64,000 nucleotides of DNA, from positions 62,001 through 126,000 of the forward strand of contig NZ_JAMWMR010000004.1 in NCBI RefSeq assembly GCF_023887685.1, in the 5' to 3' direction. A program made the translations under genes and the position numbers. The stretch is from Streptomyces macrolidinus. Lineage in GTDB: Bacteria > Actinomycetota > Actinomycetes > Streptomycetales > Streptomycetaceae. The notes beneath the pieces were generated by a model. It ran no database searches. It had not been told where the DNA came from and worked only from the letters and a program-made list of their open reading frames with translations. Numbering within the stretch: the stretch's first letter is position 1; each line of letters opens with the position of its first letter. Below, one piece after another: positions 32,554 through 41,769 of this stretch.

Positions 32554-34479
32554 ATGTCTCGCGATCACGTTCAGTCCCCCCAGCGCCCCGGCACCAGTGC
32601 CGAGGAGCCGTTCCTCCAGCTCCTGGCCCGCGGCGCGTCCGCCGACGCCTACGAGCAGCCGGTTCTGCTCGCCCGCGCCGAGGGCCTGCCGACCGAGCAC
32701 GTCCGCGCGCTCGAGCAGGCCAAGCGGCTCGCGCTGCGCGTGCGCGCGGAGATGGAGGGCAGACGCCGCCGCGAGGCGGAGCTGTCCGCGCTCTTCGAGA
32801 CCGCCCACGACCTGGCCGGGCTGCGCGACCTCGACGCCGTCCTCCAGGCGATCGTCCAGCGCGCCCGATCGCTGCTGAGCACCGACATCGCGTATCTGAC
32901 GCTGCATGACGAGGCCGCGGGCGACACGTACATGAGAGTCACCGAGGGCTCGGTCGCCGCCCGCTTCCAGCAACTGCGGCTCGGCATGGGCGAGGGGCTC
33001 GGCGGCCTCGTCGCCCAGACCGCCCGCCCGTATGTGACGCCCGACTACTTCCAGGACGACCGCTTCCGGCACACGTGGACGATCGACACGGGCGTCCGCG
33101 ACGAGGGGCTCGTGGCGATCCTCGGGGTGCCCCTGATGATCGGACCCCAGGCCATCGGGGTGCTGTTCGCCGCCGACCGGCGGGCCCGGGTCTTCGAACG
33201 GGAGGAGATCGCGCTCCTCGGCTCGTTCGCCGCGCTGGCCGCCGCGGCCATCGACACCGCGAACCTCCTCACGGAGACGCGGTCCATGCTGGACCGGCTC
33301 GCCCGTGCCAACGAGATCATCCGCGACCGCAGCGCGGCGATCGAGCGTGCCTCGGACGTCCACGACCGGCTCGCCGAACTCGTCCTGCGCGGCGGCGGTG
33401 TCCATGACGTGGCCGCCGCGGTCTCCCAAGTCATCGACGGCACCGTCGAGTTCACGGAGGCCACCGTCGCGCCGACCGCGGCCCTGGAGACGTCCCGCGC
33501 CGAGGGGCACGCCGTGCGGCACGGGGCCGACTGGATCGCCGCCGTGACGGCCGGCGGCGAACTGCTCGGCGCGCTGGCGCTGCGCGGCCATCCGGAGCTC
33601 GACCCCGTCGACCAACGCACCCTGGAGCGCGCCGCGATGGTGACGTCCCTGCTGCTGCTCGCCCGCCGCTCGGCCGCCGAGGCGGAACAGCGCGTCCGCG
33701 GCGAGCTGTTGGACGACCTCCTGGACGCCCGCGACCGCGACCCGCGCGTGCTGCGCCGGCGAGCCGCCCTGCTGCGTGCCGACCTCGACGCCACCCATGT
33801 CGTGCTCGCCGCCCATCTCGACGGCGCCGCTGCCGACGCCGACCAGGCCACGGCCGCCCGCCACCGGCTGTGGTCCGCCGCGTCCCACCTCGCGGCCACC
33901 CGGCAGGGGCTCGCCGCCGCCCGGGACGGCGGTACGGTCCTGCTGCTGCCCCTCGACCCGGGGGACACGGCGACCGACCTGGCCCGCCGTACCGCACGGC
34001 AGCTCGGCACCGCCGTCCGCGACCAGGTCACCGTCGGAGCCTCGGCGCCCGTCGCGGACCTCGCCGGGCGCCCGGACGCCGTGGCCGCCGCCTACGCGGA
34101 GGGGCGCCGCTGCCTCGACGCCCTGCGGCTGCTGGGCCGTTCAGGAGACGGGGCCGCCGCCGAGGACTTCGGCTTCCTCGGACTGCTGCTCGCCGGGGAG
34201 CGGGACATCGCCGGCTATGTCCAGCGCACCCTCGGCCAGGTCATCGCCTACGACGAACGCCGCGGCACCGACCTCGTCCGCACCCTCGACGCGTACTTCG
34301 CCTCGGGGATGAGCCCGGCCCGCACCAAGGACCATCTGCACGTCCATGTGAACACGGTGGCCCAGCGCCTGGAACGGGTGGGCCGCCTGCTCGGCGACGA
34401 CTGGCAGAGCCCGGCCCGCGCCCTGGAGATACAACTGGCGCTGCGGCTCCTGCGGTTGTCGTCGCCGCCCGGCTCCTGA
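32554..34479 (+). CDS. GAF domain/PucR-type helix-turn-helix regulator (CdaR-like)
   Basis: A 641-aa regulator. An N-terminal helical region (residues about 30-90) is followed by a GAF sensor at about 90-265 (LFETAHDLAGLRDLDAVLQAIV, YMRVTEGSVAARFQQLRLGMGEGLGGLVAQT, GVPLMIGPQAIGVLFAADR, each typical). A GGDEF-like middle domain comes next (residues 400-540), then a PucR/HTH_30 C-terminus (LVRTLDAYFASGMSPARTKDHL, HVNTVAQRLERV). Such proteins activate catabolic or secondary-metabolism genes in response to small ligands. The ATG at 32554 follows CATCCT by six bases, so a leaderless message is possible. It is convergent with the MHS transporter (12 bp between stops), a possible regulatory pair. 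Confidence 0.85.
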   Translation: MSRDHVQSPQRPGTSAEEPFLQLLARGASADAYEQPVLLARAEGLPTEHVRALEQAKRLALRVRAEMEGRRRREAELSALFETAHDLAGLRDLDAVLQAIVQRARSLLSTDIAYLTLHDEAAGDTYMRVTEGSVAARFQQLRLGMGEGLGGLVAQTARPYVTPDYFQDDRFRHTWTIDTGVRDEGLVAILGVPLMIGPQAIGVLFAADRRARVFEREEIALLGSFAALAAAAIDTANLLTETRSMLDRLARANEIIRDRSAAIERASDVHDRLAELVLRGGGVHDVAAAVSQVIDGTVEFTEATVAPTAALETSRAEGHAVRHGADWIAAVTAGGELLGALALRGHPELDPVDQRTLERAAMVTSLLLLARRSAAEAEQRVRGELLDDLLDARDRDPRVLRRRAALLRADLDATHVVLAAHLDGAAADADQATAARHRLWSAASHLAATRQGLAAARDGGTVLLLPLDPGDTATDLARRTARQLGTAVRDQVTVGASAPVADLAGRPDAVAAAYAEGRRCLDALRLLGRSGDGAAAEDFGFLGLLLAGERDIAGYVQRTLGQVIAYDERRGTDLVRTLDAYFASGMSPARTKDHLHVHVNTVAQRLERVGRLLGDDWQSPARALEIQLALRLLRLSSPPGS

Positions 34480-34491
34480 CGGAGCGCGCAC

Positions 34492-35877
34492 TCACACGGT
34501 GTGGGCGTCCGCCACCGGGACGTCCTCGCTCTCGGCGTCCGCCGGGGAGTCGATCCGGGCCAGATCGCGGTCGCGCGTCTCCTTGGCGACTCCCACCGCG
34601 ATCAGAGTGAGGACGGCCGCCGCGATGACGTACAGAGCGATCGGTGTCGAACTGCCGTAGTCGGACAGCAGCGCGGTCGCGATGAGCGGGGCAGGCGCCC
34701 CGGCCGCCACCGAGGAGAACTGCGCGCCGATGGACGCGCCCGAATACCGCATGCGGGTGGCGAACATCTCGGAGAAGAAGGCCGCCTGGGGCGCGTACAT
34801 CGCTCCGTGCAGCACCAGGCCGACCGTCACGGCGAGGACGAGGTTGCCGAAGCTTCCCGTGTCGATCAGCCGGAAGAACGGGAACATCCACAGGCCGACC
34901 CCGGCCGCACCGAGCAGATAGACGGGCCGTCGGCCGACGCGGTCCGAGAGCGCGCCCCACGCCGGGATGACCACGAAGTGCACGGCGGAGGCGACGAGTA
35001 CGGCGTTGAGTGCGGTCTGCTTGGAGACGCCGGCCGATGTGGTGGCGTACACGAGGATGAAGGCGGTGATCACGTAGTAGCTGATGTTCTCCGCCATGCG
35101 CGCGCCGATCGCGATCAGTACGTCCCGCCAGTGATGGCGCAGGACGGACACCAAGGGCAGCTTCTCCACGCCGGTGCTCTCGGCCGCCTTGCGCGCCTCG
35201 GCCTGCTTCAATGCCTGCTGGAACACCGGCGATTCATCGACAGAGAGACGGATCCACAAGCCGAGCATCACCAGGACACCGGACAGGAGGAACGGAATGC
35301 GCCACCCCCAGGTACCGAACGCGTGGTCCGAGAGCACGGCGGTCAGCAGCGACAGCACACCCGTCGCGAGGAGTTGCCCGGCGGGCGCCCCGGTCTGCGG
35401 CCAGGAGGCCCAGAAGCCACGCCGTCGCGCCTCACCGTGCTCCGACACCAGCAGAACGGCTCCGCCCCATTCACCGCCGAGGGCGAAGCCCTGCACCAGA
35501 CGCAGGGTCGTGAGCAGGACGGGCGCGAAGGTACCGACCGTCGCGTGCGTGGGCAGCAGCCCGATGGCGAAGGTCGCCCCGCCCATCAGCAACAGGCTCA
35601 ACACCAGCAACTTCTTACGCCCGAGCCGGTCCCCGTAGTGCCCGAAGACCAGCGCCCCCAGCGGCCGGGCGGCGAACCCGACGGCGTACGTCAGGAACGA
35701 CAACAACGTGCCCACCAACGGATCGGAGTCCGGAAAGAACAACGTGTTGAAGACGAGCGCGGCGGCAGACCCGTAGAGGAAGAAGTCGTACCACTCGATG
35801 GTGGTCCCGATGAGGCTCGCGGCGACGATGCGGGGGAGTTTGGAGGGGGCTGGTGGAGCGGCTGCGGGGGAGGACAT
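34492..35877 (-). CDS. MFS transporter, metabolite:H+ symporter (MHS/ShiA-like) family
   Basis: A 461-aa permease with twelve predicted helices. AASLIGTTIEWYDFFLYG at the N-terminus and FGHYGDRLGRKKLLVLSL (the GxxxDRxGRR/K motif between helices 2 and 3) identify the MHS subfamily, which imports dicarboxylates, shikimate, proline/betaine or aromatic acids. VQGFALGGEWGGAVLLVSEH and WGALSDRVGRRPVYLLG are further landmarks. Start ATG 35877 with GGAAG upstream. The start and leader lie inside a 131-bp sequence duplicated 4 kb away. A TGTTG-N3-CAACA dyad sits about 80 bp upstream. The substrate is unknown. Confidence 0.88.
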   Translation of the reverse strand: MSSPAAAPPAPSKLPRIVAASLIGTTIEWYDFFLYGSAAALVFNTLFFPDSDPLVGTLLSFLTYAVGFAARPLGALVFGHYGDRLGRKKLLVLSLLLMGGATFAIGLLPTHATVGTFAPVLLTTLRLVQGFALGGEWGGAVLLVSEHGEARRRGFWASWPQTGAPAGQLLATGVLSLLTAVLSDHAFGTWGWRIPFLLSGVLVMLGLWIRLSVDESPVFQQALKQAEARKAAESTGVEKLPLVSVLRHHWRDVLIAIGARMAENISYYVITAFILVYATTSAGVSKQTALNAVLVASAVHFVVIPAWGALSDRVGRRPVYLLGAAGVGLWMFPFFRLIDTGSFGNLVLAVTVGLVLHGAMYAPQAAFFSEMFATRMRYSGASIGAQFSSVAAGAPAPLIATALLSDYGSSTPIALYVIAAAVLTLIAVGVAKETRDRDLARIDSPADAESEDVPVADAHTV

Positions 35878-36006
35878 CGGCACCACTTCCTGGCGGTCGA
35901 CGGGGACGTTTGTGTGTCGCCACACCGTAGGAATGCGCAGGTCAGGGGCGTATGTGTTGGGACAACATAGTTCTAGGCGTAAGAGTGCGCGTGGTCACCA
36001 TGGAGG
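35876..36006. repeat. Direct repeat copy A (131 bp), the MFS gene leader
   Basis: From ATCGGC to the CCATGGAGG end. It matches 39955-40086 with about a dozen substitutions and one single-base gap, and weaker similarity runs about 40 bp further. It contains the ribosome site and probable promoter of the transporter. Confidence 0.85.
35955..35967. promoter_or_regulatory. TGTTG-GGA-CAACA dyad upstream of the MFS gene
   Basis: A perfect 5-bp inverted repeat with three-base spacer inside direct repeat copy A. In copy B the same place reads GGTGG-GA-CAGC, so symmetry is lost there. It is a candidate operator for a GntR/LacI-type or other dimeric repressor. Confidence 0.45.
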
Positions 36007-36685
36007 CGGCGCCGGGGCCTCTGAGAGGGCCTCGACGGGGCCGCGAAGGAGGGTGTCCAAGGTGCGTCATTCGGGCAGGATTTGGAGGCGCGGTGTTCTT
36101 TCCCGTGCTGACTTGGTGCTGACTACGCTGCGTAGAACTCCGGCATAGGTAGCGGATCGGACTCCGCAAGGCTGCGGCGACCTTCGGGGTACGGCGTGGT
36201 GTGCGTGCCCCGGGATCACGACCAAGGGACAACACTCGTGTTGCGTGAGCCTGCGCGGAGCCCTGTCTGCGCAAGGACGTCATCGCAGAGACGACCGCTC
36301 CCTCGACGAGTGTCATGGGGCACGTCGTTGTGCCCGTGGCCATCGGTGACCTGTCGCCGCGAAATCGGGCGACTTCTTCAAGAGGGAGCAAGACCCAGCG
36401 TGGTTTATGAGCGGGGGCCTGTGGTCCTCCAGGGCGGAACGCTGCTCGGGAGCGGGTTGGTTTCCCGACGACTCCCAACCCGACGCGCTCGGCCTTGTGC
36501 CTGCACGAGGTCGTCTCGCAGATCACGGCCGTGAGTTGGTCGGCGCGGTCGGGGTGAAGGGCGTGTCAGTACGGTGGACCACGCCAGCCTCAAAGACATG
36601 TGGGTTGGGTGTCGTCGTTCCTGGACGGGCGGGGTAGTTCGGTTCCAGTTGGTCCCGGAGGAGTGCGCCGGGCAGCGGTGGCCGG
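36007..36685. other. Intergenic region with no recognisable gene
   Basis: About 680 bp with no convincing coding frame: the open frames have shifting codon bias and no family resemblance. Contents are a 13-bp dyad CTACGC-T-GCGTAG at 36123-36135 and the tail of the repeat homology. It may be the remains of a mobile element or broken gene, given the IS256 fragment 2 kb away, but I cannot name one. Confidence 0.5.
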
Positions 36686-37606
36686 CTACCTGCGCGTGAC
36701 CCCGTTGATCTGCGGTTGCTCGTCGGCACGGTTGGCGAGCGCGCGCAGTTCGTCGGCGTAGGTGGCCCAGACATCGCGGGTGAGGAAGTGACCGACGCCG
36801 GGCACAAGGTGCAGGCGTGCGCCGGGGACAGCGGCGGCGATGTCGCGCGCGGACGCTGCTCGCAGGAGCGGGTCGCGCTCGCCGTGCAGCACGAGGGTCG
36901 GTGCGGTGATCTGGGCGAGCAGCCCGCCGTGCCACTTCGCGCCGATCTGGCGGCTCTGCGCCTTCGAGTCGCGGAAGCTGGCGACCTGGTGCGCTGCCTC
37001 CTTGTCTACGAGCTCGCGCACATCGTGCTCGTCGATGTGTTGGCCGGGCGTGGCCAGGATGCGGGCGATGGCCACGGCCAGGTCCAGGTTGCCCTGTGGG
37101 GTCTCGGGGTAGTGAAGCCGGGCGAATCGGGGCAGGCATGCCAGGCGTAGGTAGCGCAGGATGCTCAGGCCTTTCGCGTCGCTGGGGACGGCCGAGGAGG
37201 TGGCCAGGCTCAGCACGCGCTGCGGGTGGCGGATCGCGATGCGCTGCGCGATGAGCCCACCCATCGAGTGGCCGAAGAGGTGGGCGCCTTTCCAGCCGAG
37301 GGCGTCGAGGACGGCGATCGCGTCGTCGGTGAAGTCCTCGACGCTGTAGGCGGGAGCTTTGCGCTGCAGCAGGGCCTTGATCGGCAGGCCGACGCGCCGG
37401 TTGGGCAGGTGGCTGGATTCGCCCGCGTCACGCTGGTCGTAGGCCACGACGTGGAAGCCGCGGCCGACCAGTTCGGCCACCAGGCCGTCCGGCCACCAGA
37501 ATCGTGTGGTTCCCAAGCCCATGATGAGCAGCAGCGGGTCACCGCCCGCGCCCCCCAGATCCTCGAAGGCGATCTGGATCTCGCCGTTGTGCGCGAAGTG
37601 CGTCAT
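36686..37606 (-). CDS. Alpha/beta hydrolase
   Basis: A 306-aa single-domain hydrolase. LLLIMGLGTTRFWWPDGLV provides the oxyanion-hole strand, YDQRDAGES follows, and the nucleophile elbow is LFGHSMGGLIAQRIA. The acid is in LVLHGERDPLL and the catalytic His in LVPGVGHFLTRDVW. It is closest to the lysophospholipase/haloperoxidase-like group (DQRD-x-GES). The ATG at 37606 has GGAGGGG six bases upstream. It is divergent from a TetR gene, with a near-perfect 32-bp palindrome between them, so it is almost certainly the repressor's target. Substrate unknown. Confidence 0.87.
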   Translation of the reverse strand: MTHFAHNGEIQIAFEDLGGAGGDPLLLIMGLGTTRFWWPDGLVAELVGRGFHVVAYDQRDAGESSHLPNRRVGLPIKALLQRKAPAYSVEDFTDDAIAVLDALGWKGAHLFGHSMGGLIAQRIAIRHPQRVLSLATSSAVPSDAKGLSILRYLRLACLPRFARLHYPETPQGNLDLAVAIARILATPGQHIDEHDVRELVDKEAAHQVASFRDSKAQSRQIGAKWHGGLLAQITAPTLVLHGERDPLLRAASARDIAAAVPGARLHLVPGVGHFLTRDVWATYADELRALANRADEQPQINGVTRR

Positions 37607-37620
37607 CGTACCCCTCCCAT

Positions 37621-37652
37621 TCGCATACGTCGTTCGCGAACACCGTATGCGA
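37621..37652. promoter_or_regulatory. 32-bp concentric palindrome, probable TetR operator
   Basis: TCGCATACG ... CGTATGCGA (9-bp arms) encloses GTTCGCGAAC, and both dyads share one centre (37636.5). Fourteen of sixteen base pairs are symmetric. It sits midway between the divergent hydrolase and TetR starts, and a repressor bound there would block both promoters. Confidence 0.8.
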
Positions 37653-37684
37653 TAGGTAGGGTTGCGGCAACACGGGAGGTGGCA

Positions 37685-38356
37685 GTGGCAGGACAGCAGG
37701 AGCCGGTGATCTGGATGCGGCCGGAGCGGGCACCGGTCGGACGCCCAGCCGAGCGCAGCCGCTCCGAGATCACCGCTGCCGCGGTGGAACTGGCCGACCG
37801 CGAGGGCCTGGAGGCCGTCTCCATGCGCCGCCTCGCATCCATCCTGGGCACCGGCGCCGCTTCGCTCTACCGCTACGTGGCCACCCGCGACGACCTGCTC
37901 GACCTGATGACCGACAGCACCGCGAGCGACTACGACCTGCCCGACCCAAGCGGCGACTGGCAGGCCGACCTGCTCGCCATCGCCCGCCAAGCTCGGCAGA
38001 TCATGCGCCGCCACCCGTGGCTGCCAACCATGGTCATTAACCGCCCCACTCTCGGCCCCCACGGGATCGACCTCCTGGAGCACGTGCTCGACGTGCTCGC
38101 CGACCATCCGGCCGGACCCGGGCGCAAACTCGAGGCGTTCGCGCTCCTCAGCGGCCTGAGCGCGCTGTTCGTCCAGAACGAAATGGCTGCCGCGGACACC
38201 AGTGCCACGCGCCGATCCACCGCCTACCTCCGCCACGTTGCCGCAGGGGGAAGCCACCCCCGCATCACCGCCTTGCTCGCCACCTCCCCGCCCGAGGACC
38301 CCCACGACCGGTTCGATGCCGTACTCATCCGCGCCCTGACCGGCGTGCTGGGCTGA
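37685..38356 (+). CDS. TetR/AcrR family transcriptional regulator
   Basis: A 223-aa repressor. The HTH is SEITAAAVELADREGLEAV, SMRRLASILG, TGAASLYRYVATRDDLLDLM. The C-terminal domain (WLPTMVINRPTLGPHGIDLLEHVLDVL) resembles the TetR_C tetracycline-repressor-like class. GTG 37685 follows GGGAGG at good spacing; the frame upstream runs into the hydrolase gene on the other strand. Likely autorepressor and regulator of the adjacent hydrolase through the 32-bp palindrome. Ligand unknown. An IS256 remnant follows its stop by 36 bp. Confidence 0.9.
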   Translation: MAGQQEPVIWMRPERAPVGRPAERSRSEITAAAVELADREGLEAVSMRRLASILGTGAASLYRYVATRDDLLDLMTDSTASDYDLPDPSGDWQADLLAIARQARQIMRRHPWLPTMVINRPTLGPHGIDLLEHVLDVLADHPAGPGRKLEAFALLSGLSALFVQNEMAAADTSATRRSTAYLRHVAAGGSHPRITALLATSPPEDPHDRFDAVLIRALTGVLG

Positions 38357-38392
38357 CTCCGCCGCAGTTGGCCACACAGCTGGGCATCGTGA

Positions 38393-38695
38393 TCAGGCAG
38401 CGGCAGTCTCCGTGCGCTCGACCAGGACGCCGTTCTCGAACCTGGCGCCGGAGTGGACCAGGGCGACAAGGGAGGCGCCGGTGATCGTGCGCCGGCGGGC
38501 TTGGGCAGACTCGACCAGCTTGAACGCCATCACCAGGGCCGCGGCCGGGCTGCCGGCACCGCGGGTGACCTTGGTCCGCAGCTTGACCGTGGAGAACGTC
38601 GACTCGATCGGATTCGTCGTCCACAGGTGGACCCAGTGCTCCGCCGGGAAGTCGTAGAACGCAAGCAGTTCCCGGTCGTCGGTGATCTTCGCGAC
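38393..38695 (-). pseudogene. IS256 family transposase, C-terminal remnant
   Basis: About 101 codons of the C-terminus of an IS256/mutator-type transposase: VAKITDDRELLAFYDFPAEHW, TTNPIESTFSTVKLRTKVT (with the catalytic Glu of the DDE triad), AFKLVESAQARRR, ARFENGVLVER. The N-terminal 300 residues, with both catalytic Asp, are missing. The homology stops abruptly near 38695, next to the 3' end of the GST-like gene, so this is a deletion scar of an insertion sequence. I could not identify terminal inverted repeats. Confidence 0.82.
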
Positions 38696-38721
38696 GGGCG
38701 AAGTGGCCACAGACCCCGGCG

Positions 38722-39717
38722 TCACTGGGAGCGGCTGATCGCCGGCACGCGCTCGGGCGGCGGCGGTGGCGGGGGCGGGGTCCCGTCGCCGAAGGGACGG
38801 CCGCCGAGCTCCTCCCGCCCGTGCGGCGAGAGCCAGGCGCGGGTGTCCGGGCCCAGGGGGACGATCCCGGTCGGATTGATGTCGTGATGGACGACGTAGT
38901 AGTGCGCCTTGATCTGCGCGAAGTCGATCGTGTCACCGAAGCCGGGCGTCTGGAACAAGTCCCGCGTGTAGGCCCACAGGGCCGGGAGTTCTGTCAGTCT
39001 CTGTCGGTTGCACTTGAAGTGGCCGTGGTAGACGGCGTCGAAGCGCACGAGGGTCGGGAAGAGGCGGACGTCGGCCTCGGTAATGGTGTCACCGACCAGA
39101 TAACGCCGGCCGCCGAGCCGCTCCTCCAACCAGTCCATCCGTTCCCAGAGGCTTCGGTACGCCTTGTCGTACGCCTGCTGGTTGCTGGCGAAGCCACACC
39201 GGTAGACACCGTTGTTGACGTCCCGGTACACCTTGTCGGCGACGTCGTCGATCTCGTCGCGCCACCTCTCCGGATAGAGGTCCGGTGCGCCGTCCCGCTG
39301 ATGAGCCGCCCACTGGCTGCCCAGGTCGAGCGTGATCCGCTCGAAGTCGTTGGTCACCACTTGGCCGGTGGGAACGTCGACGATCGCGGGCACCGTGATG
39401 CCGCTCGGATAGCCCGGTTCGCGCCGGAAGTACGCCTCCTGCAGCCTTTCGATGCCGAGGACGGGGTCCAGGCCGCCCGGGTCCAGGTGGAAGGACCAGC
39501 TTCGCTCGTCGTGCAGCGGCCCGGCGATCCCCAGGGAGAGCACGTCCTCCAGGCCCATCAGGCGCCTGACGATCGCGCTCCGGTTTGCCCACGGGCAGGC
39601 CCGCGCGATGATCAGGCGGTAGCGCCCGGGCTCCACGGGGTAGCCGTCCCGCCCGTCGGCCGTGATCCGGGTCGTGAGGTACGTGCGGTCGCGCTCGTAC
39701 GAGCCCTCACCGGTCAT
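38722..39717 (-). CDS. Glutathionyl-hydroquinone reductase-like (GST family, ECM4/YqjG type)
   Basis: A 331-aa thiol transferase. The thioredoxin-like domain contains the catalytic Cys in RACPWANRSAIVRRLMGLED; YLVGDTITEADVRLFPTLVRFD is in the helical C-terminal domain. WSFHLDPGGLDPV and VDVPTGQVVTNDFERITLDL are family phrases. GST-Xi enzymes reduce glutathionyl-hydroquinones; in actinobacteria, which use mycothiol, the partner thiol may differ. The ATG at 39717 has GGGAGG upstream. The C-terminus has eight consecutive prolines, then ERVPAISRSQ, which abuts the IS256 remnant and may have been altered by that rearrangement. Confidence 0.85.
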   Translation of the reverse strand: MTGEGSYERDRTYLTTRITADGRDGYPVEPGRYRLIIARACPWANRSAIVRRLMGLEDVLSLGIAGPLHDERSWSFHLDPGGLDPVLGIERLQEAYFRREPGYPSGITVPAIVDVPTGQVVTNDFERITLDLGSQWAAHQRDGAPDLYPERWRDEIDDVADKVYRDVNNGVYRCGFASNQQAYDKAYRSLWERMDWLEERLGGRRYLVGDTITEADVRLFPTLVRFDAVYHGHFKCNRQRLTELPALWAYTRDLFQTPGFGDTIDFAQIKAHYYVVHHDINPTGIVPLGPDTRAWLSPHGREELGGRPFGDGTPPPPPPPPERVPAISRSQ

Positions 39718-40253
39718 GGTTGCGAACCTCCCTCGTGGACCCCGGTCCGGCAACCGTCGTCTGGGCCGGCGGCTCCGTCGCGCCCGGGCTTCTTGCGTAC
39801 CGTACGCCTGTTCCTCTCGCTCCACGAGTGGGTGTCGCGCGGCGCGATGTACGGTTCCTCGTCCGGCGGCCGGCCCCGACCAGCACGGCTGAGTTCCGGT
39901 GCTGGTTCCGTGCTGACATTGGTGGCCGGAATCGTGGAGAACCACAGGGAGGGTATCGGCGCCACTTCCTGGCGGTCGACGGGGGACGTATGCGTGTCGC
40001 CACACCGTAGGAACGTGCAGGTCAGGGGCGTATGTGGTGGGACAGCATGGTTCTGGGCGCGAGAGTGCGCGTGGTCACCATGGAGGAGATGCCGGAGCCT
40101 TTGAGCGGGCCTCGGAGGCACCGCGAGCTGCCCTCAGGGGACAAACCGGCCGATCACCGATCCGGTCCCGTCGTGGCCTTCGCGGGCATCGCAGCAATCC
40201 TCATCTGCTACGGCCTCTGACAGGGCGCGCACTGCTCGCTAGCATCGCCCCAC
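39718..40253. other. Intergenic region containing direct repeat copy B
   Basis: About 540 bp between the GST-like gene and the 183-aa hypothetical. It contains direct repeat copy B (39955-40086), so the GST-like gene may be driven by a copy of the MFS promoter region. I see no gene; open frames here lack family resemblance. Confidence 0.5.
39955..40086. repeat. Direct repeat copy B (132 bp)
   Basis: Same orientation as 35876-36006, about 90 percent identical by eye. With copy A it brackets the hydrolase-TetR-IS256-GST segment. Confidence 0.85.
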
Positions 40254-40805
40254 ATGATCGCAGTGGTCGTCACCATCGGGCTGGCGTTCGTCGGCTATGT
40301 AGTCACCTACCTCAACGGCTTGCGCCTCTCACAGCGTCAAGAACGTCTTGCTCGCGTGAATCGCCAGCTCAGCGACTTCTACGGGCCCCTGTTCGCCCTC
40401 ACGGAAGCCAACAGCCGTACCTTCGGCGCGTTCGTGGAACGTCATGGTCGCCCTGGCGGAACGTCACCGTTCGACCACGAGATCCCGCCCACCGCAGAAG
40501 AACTGACCGAGTGGCGACTGTGGGTGACCACCGTCTTTCTTCCGAACATCCGGGCCATGCGCGACCTGGTCATCGATCACGCCGACTTGTTGAGCGAACC
40601 AGAGATGCCGCCGCTTCTGCTCCAACTGTGCGCTCACGTCTCGGGCTACGAGGTCACAACCGCCCGGTGGGCACAGGGAATTCACGACCAGCACCTCTCG
40701 GTGGTGTCGTTCCCCAGCGAGGAACTCGCCGCGTATGCGCGCCGGGGATTCGCCACGCTGAAGCGAGAACAGGCCCGCTTGCTGGGGCAACGGCAGGAGG
40801 GCTGA
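40254..40805 (+). CDS. Conserved hypothetical membrane-anchored protein
   Basis: A 183-aa protein with one N-terminal helix (AVVVTIGLAFVGYVVTYLNGL) followed by a charged, probably helical cytosolic part (LSQRQERLARVNRQLSDFYGPLFALTEA). Later blocks, EELTEWRLWVTTVFLPNIRAM, IDHADLLSEPEMPPLLLQL and SFPSEELAAYARRGFATLKRE (quoted in part), are typical of a Streptomyces hypothetical family with no known role. Codon use is normal. The ATG at 40254 has no strong ribosome site. The following 340 bp contain no clear gene. Confidence 0.65.
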   Translation: MIAVVVTIGLAFVGYVVTYLNGLRLSQRQERLARVNRQLSDFYGPLFALTEANSRTFGAFVERHGRPGGTSPFDHEIPPTAEELTEWRLWVTTVFLPNIRAMRDLVIDHADLLSEPEMPPLLLQLCAHVSGYEVTTARWAQGIHDQHLSVVSFPSEELAAYARRGFATLKREQARLLGQRQEG

Positions 40806-41149
40806 CCCATTGCGACGATGTCTTGGGCCGAGGCGCGTACTGGGTGCTCATCGTCGTGGCCACGATCGTTGTCATCCGTGACAAGCTCGCCGATCCCGGT
40901 CACGTCTTCTTGCGCAGCAAGCTGGTGATCTGACGGCCCGTGGCCTGTGTGAGGCGGGCGTCGGGGTGATGTCGGAGGCCCAAGCGCCTGGGCCGGTCGG
41001 CGTGCGTACAGGTCGCACAGGTCGACGGCCGACTCCGCGAGTTCCGCGTAGGGCCGCGCGCCGGACGCCGAGGCCGAGCAGGGTGCTGATCAGTGCGGCA
41101 GGCCACACCACAGCGCGGGAATCAGGTAGAGCGGGCCACACCCAGCGCG
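40806..41149. other. Region without a clear gene
   Basis: No frame shows coherent coding over this interval. A minus-strand stretch (DARLTQATGRQITSLLRKK) has some gene-like composition but no recognisable start, so it may be a decayed fragment. Confidence 0.35.
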
Positions 41150-41400
41150 GCCAGCTCGCCGACGGCTGGAACAACCTGGGCAACCTGATGCGGTAGCGCG
41201 ACCGCATGGATGAGGCCGAGGACTGTTGGCGCCGAGCGGCGGCGGCAGGCAGTGCCGCCGCACGGGCCGGGCCTGGGTTTCTGCCGCTTCCAGCGCGGTG
41301 AACTGGCTGCTGCCGAGCGGCGGTTCCGGGAGTCCGCTACGGCGGGCGACCTCTCCGGCATGAACACCCTGGCCACCCTCCGGCCGTCTCACCGCCCGCC
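41150..41400 (+). pseudogene. TPR/Sel1-repeat protein fragment, frameshifted
   Basis: Two frames together read like adjacent tetratricopeptide repeats. ADGWNNLGNLMR, an in-frame TAG at 41194, then RDRMDEAEDCWRRAAAAGSAAA lie in one frame. After about 41260 the similarity continues in another frame as GFCRFQRGELAAAERRFRESATAGDLSGMNTLATL. One stop and one frameshift break the original gene. Intact Streptomyces relatives have D-EAE-WRRAA-AG repeats of the same period. Confidence 0.6.

Positions 41401-41769
<369 letters not shown>

Noticed and set aside
36007..36685. Possible transposase remnants between direct repeat copy A and the hydrolase
   Set aside because: I tried to read several frames as IS-type proteins but found no recognisable DDE or HTH motifs.
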